Assembly (NCBI GenBank): GCA_023665425.1
Contig: JAMPDX010000001.1
Coordinates: 411,025 to 475,024 of the forward strand
Length of the DNA stretch: 64,000 nucleotides
Direction: 5' to 3'
Source: Muribaculaceae bacterium
GTDB lineage: Bacteria > Bacteroidota > Bacteroidia > Bacteroidales > Muribaculaceae
The translations under genes and the position numbers were made by a program. Below, piece after piece: positions 53,669 through 62,248 of the stretch (position 1 is its first letter; each line of letters opens with the position of its first letter). The notes beneath the pieces are model-generated. The model was not told the DNA's origin, did not search any database, and saw only the letters and a list, made by a program, of their open reading frames with translations.

Positions 53669-54023
53669 ATCTCATAAAAATTTTAAGGCATAGGGGTCGC
53701 GGCCTTGGAGCTATTTTTGGCCTGTAGGCGAAGGAACATAGCGAGCTATTTGATTGGGCCAAAGGATAAAAAGAGCCTAAGGATGCGAGATAAAAGGTGA
53801 CTTTGCTACTAAAATAGCCTTAAGAAGATATTATTAACGTATATAATTAATATTAAACAAATACCCGGGAATCTTGTAAAATGTTTTAAAGTTAGTAGCG
53901 GTCCGGTTTTGGCCGGTGATTTTGGCCAAGTCTCGTCAGTCGCAATGCCCGCATTGCTCTATCCTCAACTTGCAAAAATCCTTCGACCAAAACCGCCCCC
54001 AAGCCTTAAAAATTTTATGAGAT
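53669..54023. mobile_element. MITE-like element with inverted terminal repeats
   Basis: The gap between trxA and the symporter gene holds no gene. Its ends are near-perfect 21-bp inverted repeats: ATCTCATAAAAATTTTAAGGC (53669-53689) against the complement of 54003-54023 (ATCTCATAAAATTTTTAAGGC, one base shift). Farther in, the two arms stay alignable for about 90 bases with many differences, and each holds a small hairpin at the same place (ATAGC-GA-GCTAT on the left, GCAATGC-GG-GCATTGC on the right). It resembles a non-autonomous transposable element or a decayed palindromic repeat; no target duplication is clear. Confidence 0.6.
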
Positions 54024-54063
54024 TTGGTCTAATTCTCTAACTCTCTAACTAAGGCGATAAACA

Positions 54064-55431
54064 ATGGCAGAAATCAAGAAATTCGGGTCTAAAATAGGAC
54101 TCATAGCAGCCACAGTGGGCTCAGCTGTGGGGTTAGGTAATATCTGGAGGTTCCCTGCTGAGACACAGGCAAATGGAGGAGCCGCTTTCCTGTTGGTCTA
54201 CATATTATGTGTACTCATTTTGGGTATACCGGTTATGCTTGCGGAGTTTGCCCTCGGACGAGGCGGACAAAGTGACGCCATAGGTGTATTCAAGCGCTTT
54301 GTCCCTAAGAGTGCCTGGTGGGGTGCCGGCGCTCTCTCTATACTCGCTTCTTATCTGATATGCTGCTTTTATATGGTGGTGGCCGGATGGACTCTGGAGT
54401 ATCTCATGCAATCCATCTCCGGACACTTGTATGACGTCACGTCAGCTGCCGGCGGCCATGCTATGGAGGCATCCTTCCATGAACACATGGAGCAATATAT
54501 CTGCGGGGTGGAGGGTCCACTCATCTGCACATACGCCATGATAGCCATCAACATCGCTATATTATTGGGCGGCGTGCGCAAGGGGATTGAGAAAATTTCA
54601 AACATATTGATGCCTATACTTTTCTTGCTCCTTGTGGCCTTTGCAATTGTGAGTTGTACGATGTCCGGAGCCGCGGAGGGATTGAGTTTCTTTCTAAGCC
54701 CTGATTTCAGTAAAATCACTCCCGAGGTAATAGTTAGTGCCCTGGGTCAGGCATTTTTCTCTTTGAGCTTGGGTATGGGTATACTCATAACATATTCAGC
54801 ATATTATCCGCACGAGACAAATCTTACAAGCACGGCAATCACTGTCTCGCTGCTTGATCTGTTGGTTGCTGTGCTCATGGGCTTTATCATCTTCCCTGCC
54901 ATTACGAGTTTTAATCTGCAGGGGGCCGATATACGTGGCACCACACTGGTCTTCGTCACCCTGCCCGAGGTATTTGCACACATGGGAATGACACAATTGT
55001 GGAGTATTTTGTTCTTCTTCTCACTATTGGTTGCAGCCTTAACTTCCACTATATCAATCTCCGAAGTATCAATTCGCTTTGTGCAGGATAGATTTAAGAA
55101 AGGCCGATTTGCAGCTACAATGATTGTGATGCTGCCCCTCTTCATCTTCAGCGGTGTGTGTACATTGTCCTTCGGTCCGCTGAGTGATGTCAAGTTGTTT
55201 GACATGAACATATTTGACTTGCTTGACACTGTGACCAACAATTATATGCTTCCGATAGTTTCTATCCTGGTGTGTCTGTTTATGGGATGGTTTGCTCCCA
55301 AGACATTGCTTAAAGATCAGCTGACAAATCATGGCTCTCTCAAGGTACGCCTGTATCCGGCAGTGAGGTTCATACTGCGATACATCGCCCCCATACTGAT
55401 AATATTTGTGCTCTTGAGCGCATTCCTTTGA
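54064..55431 (+). CDS. sodium-dependent transporter (NSS/SNF family)
   Basis: 455 residues, about eleven helices. The first helix carries the family signature GLIAATVGSAVGLGNIWRFP, the unwound sodium- and substrate-binding segment, followed by ANGGAAFLLVYILCVLILGI. Relatives import amino acids or related amines with Na+; the substrate cannot be read. It begins 40 bases after the MITE-like element, so its promoter may lie within or beside that element. The YihY gene starts 20 bases after it. Confidence 0.94.
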   Translation: MAEIKKFGSKIGLIAATVGSAVGLGNIWRFPAETQANGGAAFLLVYILCVLILGIPVMLAEFALGRGGQSDAIGVFKRFVPKSAWWGAGALSILASYLICCFYMVVAGWTLEYLMQSISGHLYDVTSAAGGHAMEASFHEHMEQYICGVEGPLICTYAMIAINIAILLGGVRKGIEKISNILMPILFLLLVAFAIVSCTMSGAAEGLSFFLSPDFSKITPEVIVSALGQAFFSLSLGMGILITYSAYYPHETNLTSTAITVSLLDLLVAVLMGFIIFPAITSFNLQGADIRGTTLVFVTLPEVFAHMGMTQLWSILFFFSLLVAALTSTISISEVSIRFVQDRFKKGRFAATMIVMLPLFIFSGVCTLSFGPLSDVKLFDMNIFDLLDTVTNNYMLPIVSILVCLFMGWFAPKTLLKDQLTNHGSLKVRLYPAVRFILRYIAPILIIFVLLSAFL

Positions 55432-55451
55432 AATCTATACCTTGACCGATT

Positions 55452-56804
55452 ATGAAGAAGCTTATTGATAAATGTAAGAGCCTGTATTATAAATGCCTGT
55501 CCATAGCAAAATATTGCTGGGAGGGGGTGTGGCGCGACCCGTCGGACTCCCTGAAAGTGCGCACTGTGAAGATACTAAACCTCTCGATACGCACCTTCAT
55601 GGATTCTGATTTGCAAAGCCGAGCCGCCTCATTGACTTACAGTACCCTGCTGGCCATTGTCCCTGCCTTCGCATTACTTTTTGCTATAGGTCGTGGCTTT
55701 AATCTGCAGGACTTGTTACAAGAGGAATTATATAAATTCTTCCCGGCACAGCATCAAGCTATGTCTACTGCGATAAGCTTTGTAGACTCATATCTGAAAC
55801 AAGCCTCTCAAGGGGTGTTTGTGGGTATTGGTATTGTCTTCCTGTTGTGGACACTGATTTCGTTGCTCTCCAATATTGAAAATGAATTCAATAACCTCTG
55901 GGGGGTTAAGCAGGGTCGCACCCTGTATCGCAAGATTACCGACTACACCGCTATATGCCTTTTAGTGCCTATCCTCATGGTTTGTGCCGCCGGTATCAAT
56001 GTGTTTATGAGCACGATGTTTGATGTCTTGTTTGGCGATTTGGCCAACTCGGCTGTCATCTCCTTTTTACTTGATTGTGCTCCCTTCTTACTCGTGTGTG
56101 TGGCTTTCACATTGTCATACCTGTTAATACCCAATACCACAGTCAATCTCAAGTATGCGGCTATCTCCGGGGTAATAAGTGGCATTGCATTTCAGATAGT
56201 GCAGGTGCTCCTTATCACGGGTACCGTTTATGTCACCAAATATAATGCTATCTACGGGTCGTTTGCCTTCCTGCCGTTGTTGCTGATATGGCTGCAGATA
56301 AGTTGGTTGATACTTTTGTTTGGGTGCACACTCACCTTCTCGATGCAAAATATATTCCATTCCACTTTTACGGCCGATATCAAGGATGTGTCACCCACTT
56401 ATACGCGTAAGCTGACAGTAGCTGCCGCAGCAGTGATTGCTACTCGCTTCAAGCTCAACCAAAAGCCAATGACGATAGGGGAGATGTCTCAATGTTATGG
56501 GTTGCCGATACGTATGTTGGGAGACATTGTGGAGAAAATGCACAATGCCGGGGTAGTGTATTATGTACTCTTGGAGGAAGAGCGCGAGGGGATAGCCCCT
56601 GCTGTAGACTTACATACTTTCACCATTGGGGATCTGCTGAAAGCGGTAGATCTGGAGGGACACCATGATTTTGTACCCGAGTTTGATCAGCGCTACACCA
56701 AGCTGATACAGGTAATGGATGCCATTACGGAGGATGAATATAAGATATCATCCAAGTTCTTGGTTGCAGATATACCCATCCCCCTTCCTGATTATGGAAT
56801 CTGA
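55452..56804 (+). CDS. YihY/BrkB family inner-membrane protein
   Basis: 450 residues. Six helices span about residues 45-300 with the family segments DSDLQSRAASLTYSTLLAIV, LLWTLISLLSNIENEFNNLW and YGSFAFLPLLLIWLQISWLI. A soluble C-terminal part of about 130 residues includes a winged-helix-like stretch (MTIGEMSQCYGLPIRMLGDI). The family was once called ribonuclease BN in error; its actual function is not established. It is likely co-transcribed with the symporter (20-base gap). Confidence 0.92.
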   Translation: MKKLIDKCKSLYYKCLSIAKYCWEGVWRDPSDSLKVRTVKILNLSIRTFMDSDLQSRAASLTYSTLLAIVPAFALLFAIGRGFNLQDLLQEELYKFFPAQHQAMSTAISFVDSYLKQASQGVFVGIGIVFLLWTLISLLSNIENEFNNLWGVKQGRTLYRKITDYTAICLLVPILMVCAAGINVFMSTMFDVLFGDLANSAVISFLLDCAPFLLVCVAFTLSYLLIPNTTVNLKYAAISGVISGIAFQIVQVLLITGTVYVTKYNAIYGSFAFLPLLLIWLQISWLILLFGCTLTFSMQNIFHSTFTADIKDVSPTYTRKLTVAAAAVIATRFKLNQKPMTIGEMSQCYGLPIRMLGDIVEKMHNAGVVYYVLLEEEREGIAPAVDLHTFTIGDLLKAVDLEGHHDFVPEFDQRYTKLIQVMDAITEDEYKISSKFLVADIPIPLPDYGI

Positions 56805-56839
56805 AAAAATCGCCACTTTTGACCGGACATAAATTTTCT

Positions 56840-56871
56840 TTTGGTATTTTCACATTTAATTGTTAATTTTG
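56840..56871 (+). promoter_or_regulatory. promoter of rprX
   Basis: TTTG (56840-56843), 20 bases, TAATTTTG (56864-56871): full consensus; leader of about 55 bases. Confidence 0.85.
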
Positions 56872-56933
56872 CATTTGAATGTTAAAACCCGTTTAACAGA
56901 ACCATATACGGCGATAGTTGTTAATAATTGTAA

Positions 56934-58412
56934 ATGAAAAAGTATATTATTTGGATACTCACGGTGGTGATGGCTCTCACTTTTGGTGGTCTGATATACA
57001 TTCAGATTATGTATATGGAGCGTATGAGCCGCATGCGCAACGAGCAGTTTACTGAGAATGTGCGCCGCTCGCTGACAGCCACCGCGGCTTATCTTGAAAG
57101 GCAAGAGACACTTCATTATCTTGAGGAAGATATCCAAGATATTGAAGCAGCCTTTTATTCAGATTATGCTACCGTACCCACCGCCGAGACTGTGGATACT
57201 ACTTTATACTTCTCCTTGCAGCCGGACAACAACTCTCTAATTTCAGCACCTTTAGGTATACAAAATCACTATAAGCGTGCGCAAGAGATAATTAGAAGCC
57301 AATATCTGTATCAAAAAGGTCTGCTCAATGAGGTGATACTCAATATCATGAGAGAAGCTCCTCGGCGCCTGCCCACTGAGCGAGCAGACTCTACTATGGT
57401 GCGCAAGAAGCTGGCCGAAGAGTTGAAATCATGCGGTGTAGAATTACCCTTCGAGATAAAGCTCTCCACGGTCAATTCCACAATATATAAGTCCGGCGGA
57501 TATGATGCACCGGACAACAGCAAGGATGTGTACACGCAGATGCTGTTCCCAACAAGTAACAGTCATTATTACCTGCGCGTTTACTTCCCCACCCGCGGTG
57601 ATTATATCTTTAATTCCATTCGATTCTTAATTCCGACATTGGCGTTTACCGCTATTCTGCTTATAGTCTTCCTGTACACCATCATATTGGCATTCCGGCA
57701 AAAGCGCGTTACAGAGATGAAGAATGACTTCATCAACAACATGACGCATGAGTTCAAGACGCCGATATCTACCATATCGCTTGCCGGGCAAATGTTGGCA
57801 GATGACTCTGTCCGCAAATCCCCGACTATGCTGAAGCATCTCTCGGATGTGATCACAGCCGAGAGCAAGCGCCTGAGGTTCCAGGTAGAGAAGGTTTTGC
57901 AGATGTCAATGTTCGACAAGGGAGGTCCCAACCTAAAGTTGGACTATGTAGATGCCAACTCCGTGATAGAGCAGGTGGTCAACTCGTTTAAAATCAAAGT
58001 GGAGAAATATGGGGGCCGGCTAAATATGGACCTGACGGCTACCGACCCTATAGTTTATGTAGACGAGATGCACTTTACCAATGTACTATTCAACCTTCTG
58101 GACAATGCGGTGAAGTATATGCGCGAGGATGTAGAGCCGCAGCTGGACATAAGCACTCGCAACCCGTCAAGCAAAGAGCTTGAAATCACAATCAAGGACA
58201 ATGGTATCGGTATACGCAAGGAGCACTTGAAGAAGATATTTGAGAAATTCTATCGTGTGCCTACCGGAAACCGGCATGATGTCAAGGGCTTCGGCCTCGG
58301 TCTGGCCTATGTTTACAAAATTATAACACAACTAAAGGGCCATATCAAGGTAGAGAGCGAATTCGGAGTTGGCACCACTTTCTATATAACACTGCCTGTG
58401 GCCGATGCGTAA
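56934..58412 (+). CDS. rprX: sensor histidine kinase RprX
   Basis: 492 residues. Helices at about 5-27 and 230-253 bracket a periplasmic sensor region of about 200 residues. The kinase core has the phospho-acceptor H272 in NNMTHEFKTPIST, N box VLFNLLDNAVKYM, G1 IKDNGIGI, F box FEKFYRVPTG and G2 GFGLGLAYVYKI. The match of the adjacent regulator to Bacteroides fragilis RprY supports the name. The signal is unknown; in Bacteroides fragilis the pair was linked to tetracycline resistance phenotypes when expressed in E. coli and to envelope or stress responses, from memory. rprY follows after 106 bases. Confidence 0.92.
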   Translation: MKKYIIWILTVVMALTFGGLIYIQIMYMERMSRMRNEQFTENVRRSLTATAAYLERQETLHYLEEDIQDIEAAFYSDYATVPTAETVDTTLYFSLQPDNNSLISAPLGIQNHYKRAQEIIRSQYLYQKGLLNEVILNIMREAPRRLPTERADSTMVRKKLAEELKSCGVELPFEIKLSTVNSTIYKSGGYDAPDNSKDVYTQMLFPTSNSHYYLRVYFPTRGDYIFNSIRFLIPTLAFTAILLIVFLYTIILAFRQKRVTEMKNDFINNMTHEFKTPISTISLAGQMLADDSVRKSPTMLKHLSDVITAESKRLRFQVEKVLQMSMFDKGGPNLKLDYVDANSVIEQVVNSFKIKVEKYGGRLNMDLTATDPIVYVDEMHFTNVLFNLLDNAVKYMREDVEPQLDISTRNPSSKELEITIKDNGIGIRKEHLKKIFEKFYRVPTGNRHDVKGFGLGLAYVYKIITQLKGHIKVESEFGVGTTFYITLPVADA

Positions 58413-58518
58413 CAAACATTTAATGTTAAAATAACGAGTTTAATGAACAACTTTTTACAGTTCTAATTGTTTTAACTTAAAATATCCTAAATAAGAAAAA
58501 TAATAAACGAATATAACT

Positions 58519-59223
58519 ATGGACGACAAATTGACAATCCTCCTTTGTGAGGACGACGAAAACCTCGGGATGCTCCTGCGTGAGTTCCTCATGGCAAAGG
58601 GGTATATAGTAGATTTATGCCCGGATGGTGAAAAGGGTTACAAGGCGTTCTTGAAGAATAAATATGACCTGTGTGTGCTTGATGTAATGATGCCTAAGAA
58701 GGATGGATTTACGCTTGCACAAGAGATACGTGCTGTCAATGCAGATGTGCCCATTGTATTCCTCACGGCCCGCAATATGAAGGAAGATATACTTGAAGGT
58801 TTCCATCTCGGTGCTGACGATTACCTCACCAAGCCCTTCTCAATGGAGGAGTTGGTGTCACGTATCAGTGCCATTCTGCGCCGTGTGCGCGGCAAGAAGG
58901 AGAAAGAAATCACTATGTATCGTATCGGCCAGTTTACCTTTGATACTCAGAAACAGACACTTGTAATTGGCGATGTGACAAAGAAATTGACTACCAAAGA
59001 GAGCGAGCTCCTTGTATTGCTATGCGCTCACATGAACGATATTCTTGAACGTAATTATGCCCTGAAGAATATTTGGGTTGACGACAACTACTTCAATGCC
59101 CGCAGCATGGACGTGTATATCACCAAGCTCCGCAAACTGCTCAAAGATGATCCTGCCATAGAAATCATCAATATACATGGCAAGGGCTATAAGCTGATAG
59201 CTCCCACTACCCAGCAGGCATAA
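58519..59223 (+). CDS. rprY: response regulator RprY (OmpR family)
   Basis: 234 residues. Receiver domain with acidic pocket E11/D12/D13, phospho-acceptor D55 in LCVLDVMMPKKDG, and LTKPFSMEELVSR; the C-terminal winged helix (about 135-230) reads KKLTTKESELLVLLCAHMND, NARSMDVYITKLRKLLKDDP and INIHGKGYKLIAP. Long runs such as DLCVLDVMMPKKDGFTLAQE match my recollection of Bacteroides RprY. It is closed by a very strong terminator. Confidence 0.95.
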   Translation: MDDKLTILLCEDDENLGMLLREFLMAKGYIVDLCPDGEKGYKAFLKNKYDLCVLDVMMPKKDGFTLAQEIRAVNADVPIVFLTARNMKEDILEGFHLGADDYLTKPFSMEELVSRISAILRRVRGKKEKEITMYRIGQFTFDTQKQTLVIGDVTKKLTTKESELLVLLCAHMNDILERNYALKNIWVDDNYFNARSMDVYITKLRKLLKDDPAIEIINIHGKGYKLIAPTTQQA

Positions 59224-59246
59224 AGGTATCAAGATATCAAACCGCA

Positions 59247-59295
59247 CGGATAATAAAACCACGCAAGTACATGCTTGCGTGGCTTTTATTATCCG
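59247..59295. terminator. very long intrinsic terminator after rprY
   Basis: A 21-bp stem with one bulge: CGGATAATAAAACCACGCAAG (59247-59267) against CTTGCGTGG-c-TTTTATTATCCG (59274-59295), 6-base loop. A/T-rich outer stem can serve both strands. Confidence 0.88.
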
Positions 59296-59310
59296 TTCAA
59301 GTGCAAGGTG

Positions 59311-59472
59311 TATCCAATTAAATATGTTATGGAGAGGGGAGTCCGCAAGGACACCGACTTATAATAACCCCGTACACACGCGGCGATAGTCGTGGGTGTG
59401 CGGGGTTGGATAGTCAGACAAAAGGCGTGCGTAGCCCTGCGAATTACAGCTTGTTAAGGTTTACAGGATAAC
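59311..59472 (+). repeat. interspersed structured repeat, copy C
   Basis: A 162-bp copy matching copy B (33590-33751, opposite strand) along its whole length. Parts: flank TATCCAATT-AATA-GTTATGG, hairpin 1 GTCC-GCAA-GGAC, hairpin 2 AACCCCGTACACACGCGGCG...GTCGTGGGTGTGCGGGGTT, module GCGTGCGTAGCCCTGCG, tail CAGCTTGTTAA-GTTT-AC..GATAAC. It lies between convergent rprY and GH57 genes. Confidence 0.88.
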
Positions 59473-59497
59473 TTGCGAATACAGGTTATTGTACGAG

Positions 59498-60907
59498 TTA
59501 TTTTACAGCTTTGGGAGCAGCAGGCTTTTGGGCTTTTGACTTTTTTGCGGGTGTTTTGGCTGCCCGCTTTTCCTCAACTTTGACGGCAGTGTTGTTGGTG
59601 TCATCGGCAGTGAGAATATTGTTGCGCAGCTGCTTCACCTCGCGGTTGAGTATCTCAATCTCCTGAGCCTGATTGCGTATGGTGAGCAAAAGAGAGTTCA
59701 ACTCTTCGTTCTCAATCTCCAGAGGATACTGCTCCTCTACACGTACTATAAAGTCGGCCAGTGCATTCATATAGTTGGTGAAGGCGGCGTATGGGCTCTC
59801 GTAAGGGCTGAAAGAGGCGTGTGCAGTGCCGTCAGCCAAATTCTTGGTGCTCATGTAGTAGAAGTGGTCGGAGCTTTGCAGATAGTCCCAATCCTGCTTC
59901 AGACGCTTGTCTGAGCACATATTCACTCGCTCGGCTATTGAGTAGAGTTTATCAAGAGCCTCGTTCTGCAGCAAGTTACCCTTCCAGGCAGAGACATCGC
60001 GAGCTTCATCGGCCCATGACATGGGGTAGGGCACTGAGATATCGCCCACCGGTTTGAGTTTGGTGACAGCCTCTGTGGGAGTCATGAATGAGATGCCTTT
60101 CTCGGCAGCAAAGCGAGGCAGAGCGCGCATGAAGTCAAAGATACCGCTCTCACGGCGTTGGAACTCGCCGAAGGTCTCCATTGACATAAACAGATTGACT
60201 ATCTGGCAATCTTCCGGCAGTGCGGCAATCCAATCGATGTACTTGTCGGCGGTCAACGGATACTCAGACCATTCATGGTTAGAGAAGTTGCGAGAGATGT
60301 CGTCAGATAGTTTGTCATTCTTAAGCAGGAGCTTGAGCTTAGGAGCGGCTGCCGAGCGATACAGATAGTCTGGACTCTTCCAGCCGAGGATATGCTTGGC
60401 TCCCTCTGTAATGGCACCCTTATAGCCCATGGAGGCCATCACGCAAGCTATGTCATCATCAAATATGAGCTCTGTGTTGCGTATCACTTTTGGTTTTTGG
60501 CCAAAGAGCATCTGAATTATGTGGTCATGCACCTTGACTTGGCGGACGAACTCTTCGGTGTCTTGCAGGCTTGCCAGAGAGTGTGAGAATGTCTCGGCCA
60601 GAAACTCGCAGCAACCAGTATCGGAGAGCTTCTTGAGCAGGTCAATGAATTCGGGGACATACTGCTGTAGCTGCTCTATGGCTGTACCGGTGATGGAGAT
60701 GGCGCATTTGAACTTATGACCGCTATTCTCGATCATGTCGAGCAGTGTCTCTGCCATGGGTATGTAACTATTGTGCGCCACACGGGTGATGATGTCGTCA
60801 TTGGCGAAGTCATCATAGTAATAGTGGTCGCGGCCTATGTCGAAGAAACGATAGCGTTTCAGACGGAATGGCTGATGTATCTGGAAATAAAAACAAACTG
60901 ATTTCAT
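59498..60907 (-). CDS. GH57 alpha-amylase-like protein with altered catalytic site and basic tail
   Basis: 469 residues, no signal peptide. GH57 regions are CFYFQIHQPFRLKRYRFFDI (region 1), VIRNTELIFDDDIACV (region 3, nucleophile E146) and VNLFMSMETFGEFQRR (region 4). In region 4 the acid/base aspartate expected before xETFGE is serine (S242), so normal hydrolysis is doubtful. A coiled-coil stretch (about 405-435) and a Lys/Ala/Pro-rich tail (EKRAAKTPAKKSKAQKPAAP) close the protein and are unlike the enzyme core. It is the last gene of an operon with a GT4 glycosyltransferase and a debranching enzyme, so a role in glycogen metabolism, perhaps non-catalytic, is likely. Confidence 0.88.
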   Translation of the reverse strand: MKSVCFYFQIHQPFRLKRYRFFDIGRDHYYYDDFANDDIITRVAHNSYIPMAETLLDMIENSGHKFKCAISITGTAIEQLQQYVPEFIDLLKKLSDTGCCEFLAETFSHSLASLQDTEEFVRQVKVHDHIIQMLFGQKPKVIRNTELIFDDDIACVMASMGYKGAITEGAKHILGWKSPDYLYRSAAAPKLKLLLKNDKLSDDISRNFSNHEWSEYPLTADKYIDWIAALPEDCQIVNLFMSMETFGEFQRRESGIFDFMRALPRFAAEKGISFMTPTEAVTKLKPVGDISVPYPMSWADEARDVSAWKGNLLQNEALDKLYSIAERVNMCSDKRLKQDWDYLQSSDHFYYMSTKNLADGTAHASFSPYESPYAAFTNYMNALADFIVRVEEQYPLEIENEELNSLLLTIRNQAQEIEILNREVKQLRNNILTADDTNNTAVKVEEKRAAKTPAKKSKAQKPAAPKAVK

Positions 60908-60985
60908 AATTTTTTCTTTTTCTATGTGTGGTGTGACATTGAAGTAGGTTACTCACCCATGCATAAGGTGCAAACCGCTTCATAT

Positions 60986-62248
60986 TTAGCGAGCGTCGGT
61001 CAGGGTCTTGTAGATATTAATTACCTTCTGTCCGGCCTTCTCCCATGTGATACCTTTCATCTCCTCAATCCCTTCATACTTAAGGCTCTCATACATAGCC
61101 GGGTATGATATGATGGAGTGGATGGCATCGGCCATTGCGTCAATGTCCCAATAGTCTGTCTTGATTACATTGTTGAGTATCTCGGCGCAACCGCTCTGCT
61201 TTGATATAATGGATGGAACGCCCATCTGCATTGCCTCGAGCGGAGAAATACCGAAAGGCTCAGAAACTGACGGCATGATGTACACGTCAGAGGCTTTGAG
61301 CATCTCATATACCTGTTTGCCTCTCAAGAAGCCGGTGAAATGAAATCTGTCAGCAATGCCTCGGCGAGCCGCCAGGTCTATCATATCGTCCATCATATCG
61401 CCGCTCCCGGCCATTACGAAGCGTACATTATGATTTTTCTTCAGCACCTTAGCGGCGGCCTCCACGAAGTATTCCGGGCCTTTCTGCATAGTGATACGCC
61501 CCAGAAAGGTGACTACTTTTTCCTTGTTCTCCGGCTTGGGGATAGATAGCAGCTCCTCGCTTAGGGGCACCACAGCATTGTGTACTGTAGTCACCTTGGC
61601 CGGGTCAATGCCATACTTCTCAATTACGGTGCGACGAGTCAGATTAGATACTGTGATAATATGGTCGGCAAACTCCATTCCCTCTTTCTCAATAGCGAAG
61701 ACGGTAGGGTTGACATTTCCGCGAGAGCGGTCAAAGTCTGTGGCGTGCACATGTATCACCAGCGGCTTGCCGGTCACCTTCTTGGCATGAATACCGGCCG
61801 GATAAGTGAGCCAGTCGTGAGAGTGTATTATGTCGCAGGGGATGGTGCGCGCTATCACACCTGCCACTATGGAGTAGTTGTTGATTTCCTCCAGCAGGTT
61901 GTCAGGATATCGGCCTGAGAATTCTATACAGCCCAGGTCATTGAGCTTCATATAGTTGAAGTCGGCATAAATATGGTCGCGCAGTGCGAAGTACAAGTCG
62001 GGGCTCATCACATTGCCTATGCGTGACTCCACATACTCGCGACTCACGTCACGCCAAGCCACCGGTGTGTCGTTGCAGCCGATGATTTGAGCGAACGACT
62101 TGTCTTCGTCACCCCATGGCTTGGGTATGACGAAGGTGATATCCATATTGCCGCAATTGTGCATACCTCTGCTCAGACCATAGCTGGCTGTGCCGAGACC
62201 ACCAAGGATGTGGGGAGGAAACTCCCATCCAAACATTAATGCTTTCAT
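60986..62248 (-). CDS. GT4-family glycosyltransferase, glycogen synthase-like
   Basis: 420 residues of GT-B fold. N-terminal part: MFGWEFPPHILGGLGTASYG, IIHSHDWLTYPAG, HVHATDFDRSRGN. C-terminal nucleotide-sugar site: VTFLGRITMQKGPEYFVEAA, MAGSGDMMDDM, and the EX7E motif SEPFGISPLEAMQMGVPSII. The stop of the debranching enzyme and this ATG overlap by 4 bases (62245-62248), so they are translationally coupled. Together with the GH57 gene this is a common Bacteroidetes glycogen cluster; the likely role is alpha-1,4-glucan synthesis, though donor sugar is not proved. Confidence 0.9.
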   Translation of the reverse strand: MKALMFGWEFPPHILGGLGTASYGLSRGMHNCGNMDITFVIPKPWGDEDKSFAQIIGCNDTPVAWRDVSREYVESRIGNVMSPDLYFALRDHIYADFNYMKLNDLGCIEFSGRYPDNLLEEINNYSIVAGVIARTIPCDIIHSHDWLTYPAGIHAKKVTGKPLVIHVHATDFDRSRGNVNPTVFAIEKEGMEFADHIITVSNLTRRTVIEKYGIDPAKVTTVHNAVVPLSEELLSIPKPENKEKVVTFLGRITMQKGPEYFVEAAAKVLKKNHNVRFVMAGSGDMMDDMIDLAARRGIADRFHFTGFLRGKQVYEMLKASDVYIMPSVSEPFGISPLEAMQMGVPSIISKQSGCAEILNNVIKTDYWDIDAMADAIHSIISYPAMYESLKYEGIEEMKGITWEKAGQKVINIYKTLTDAR

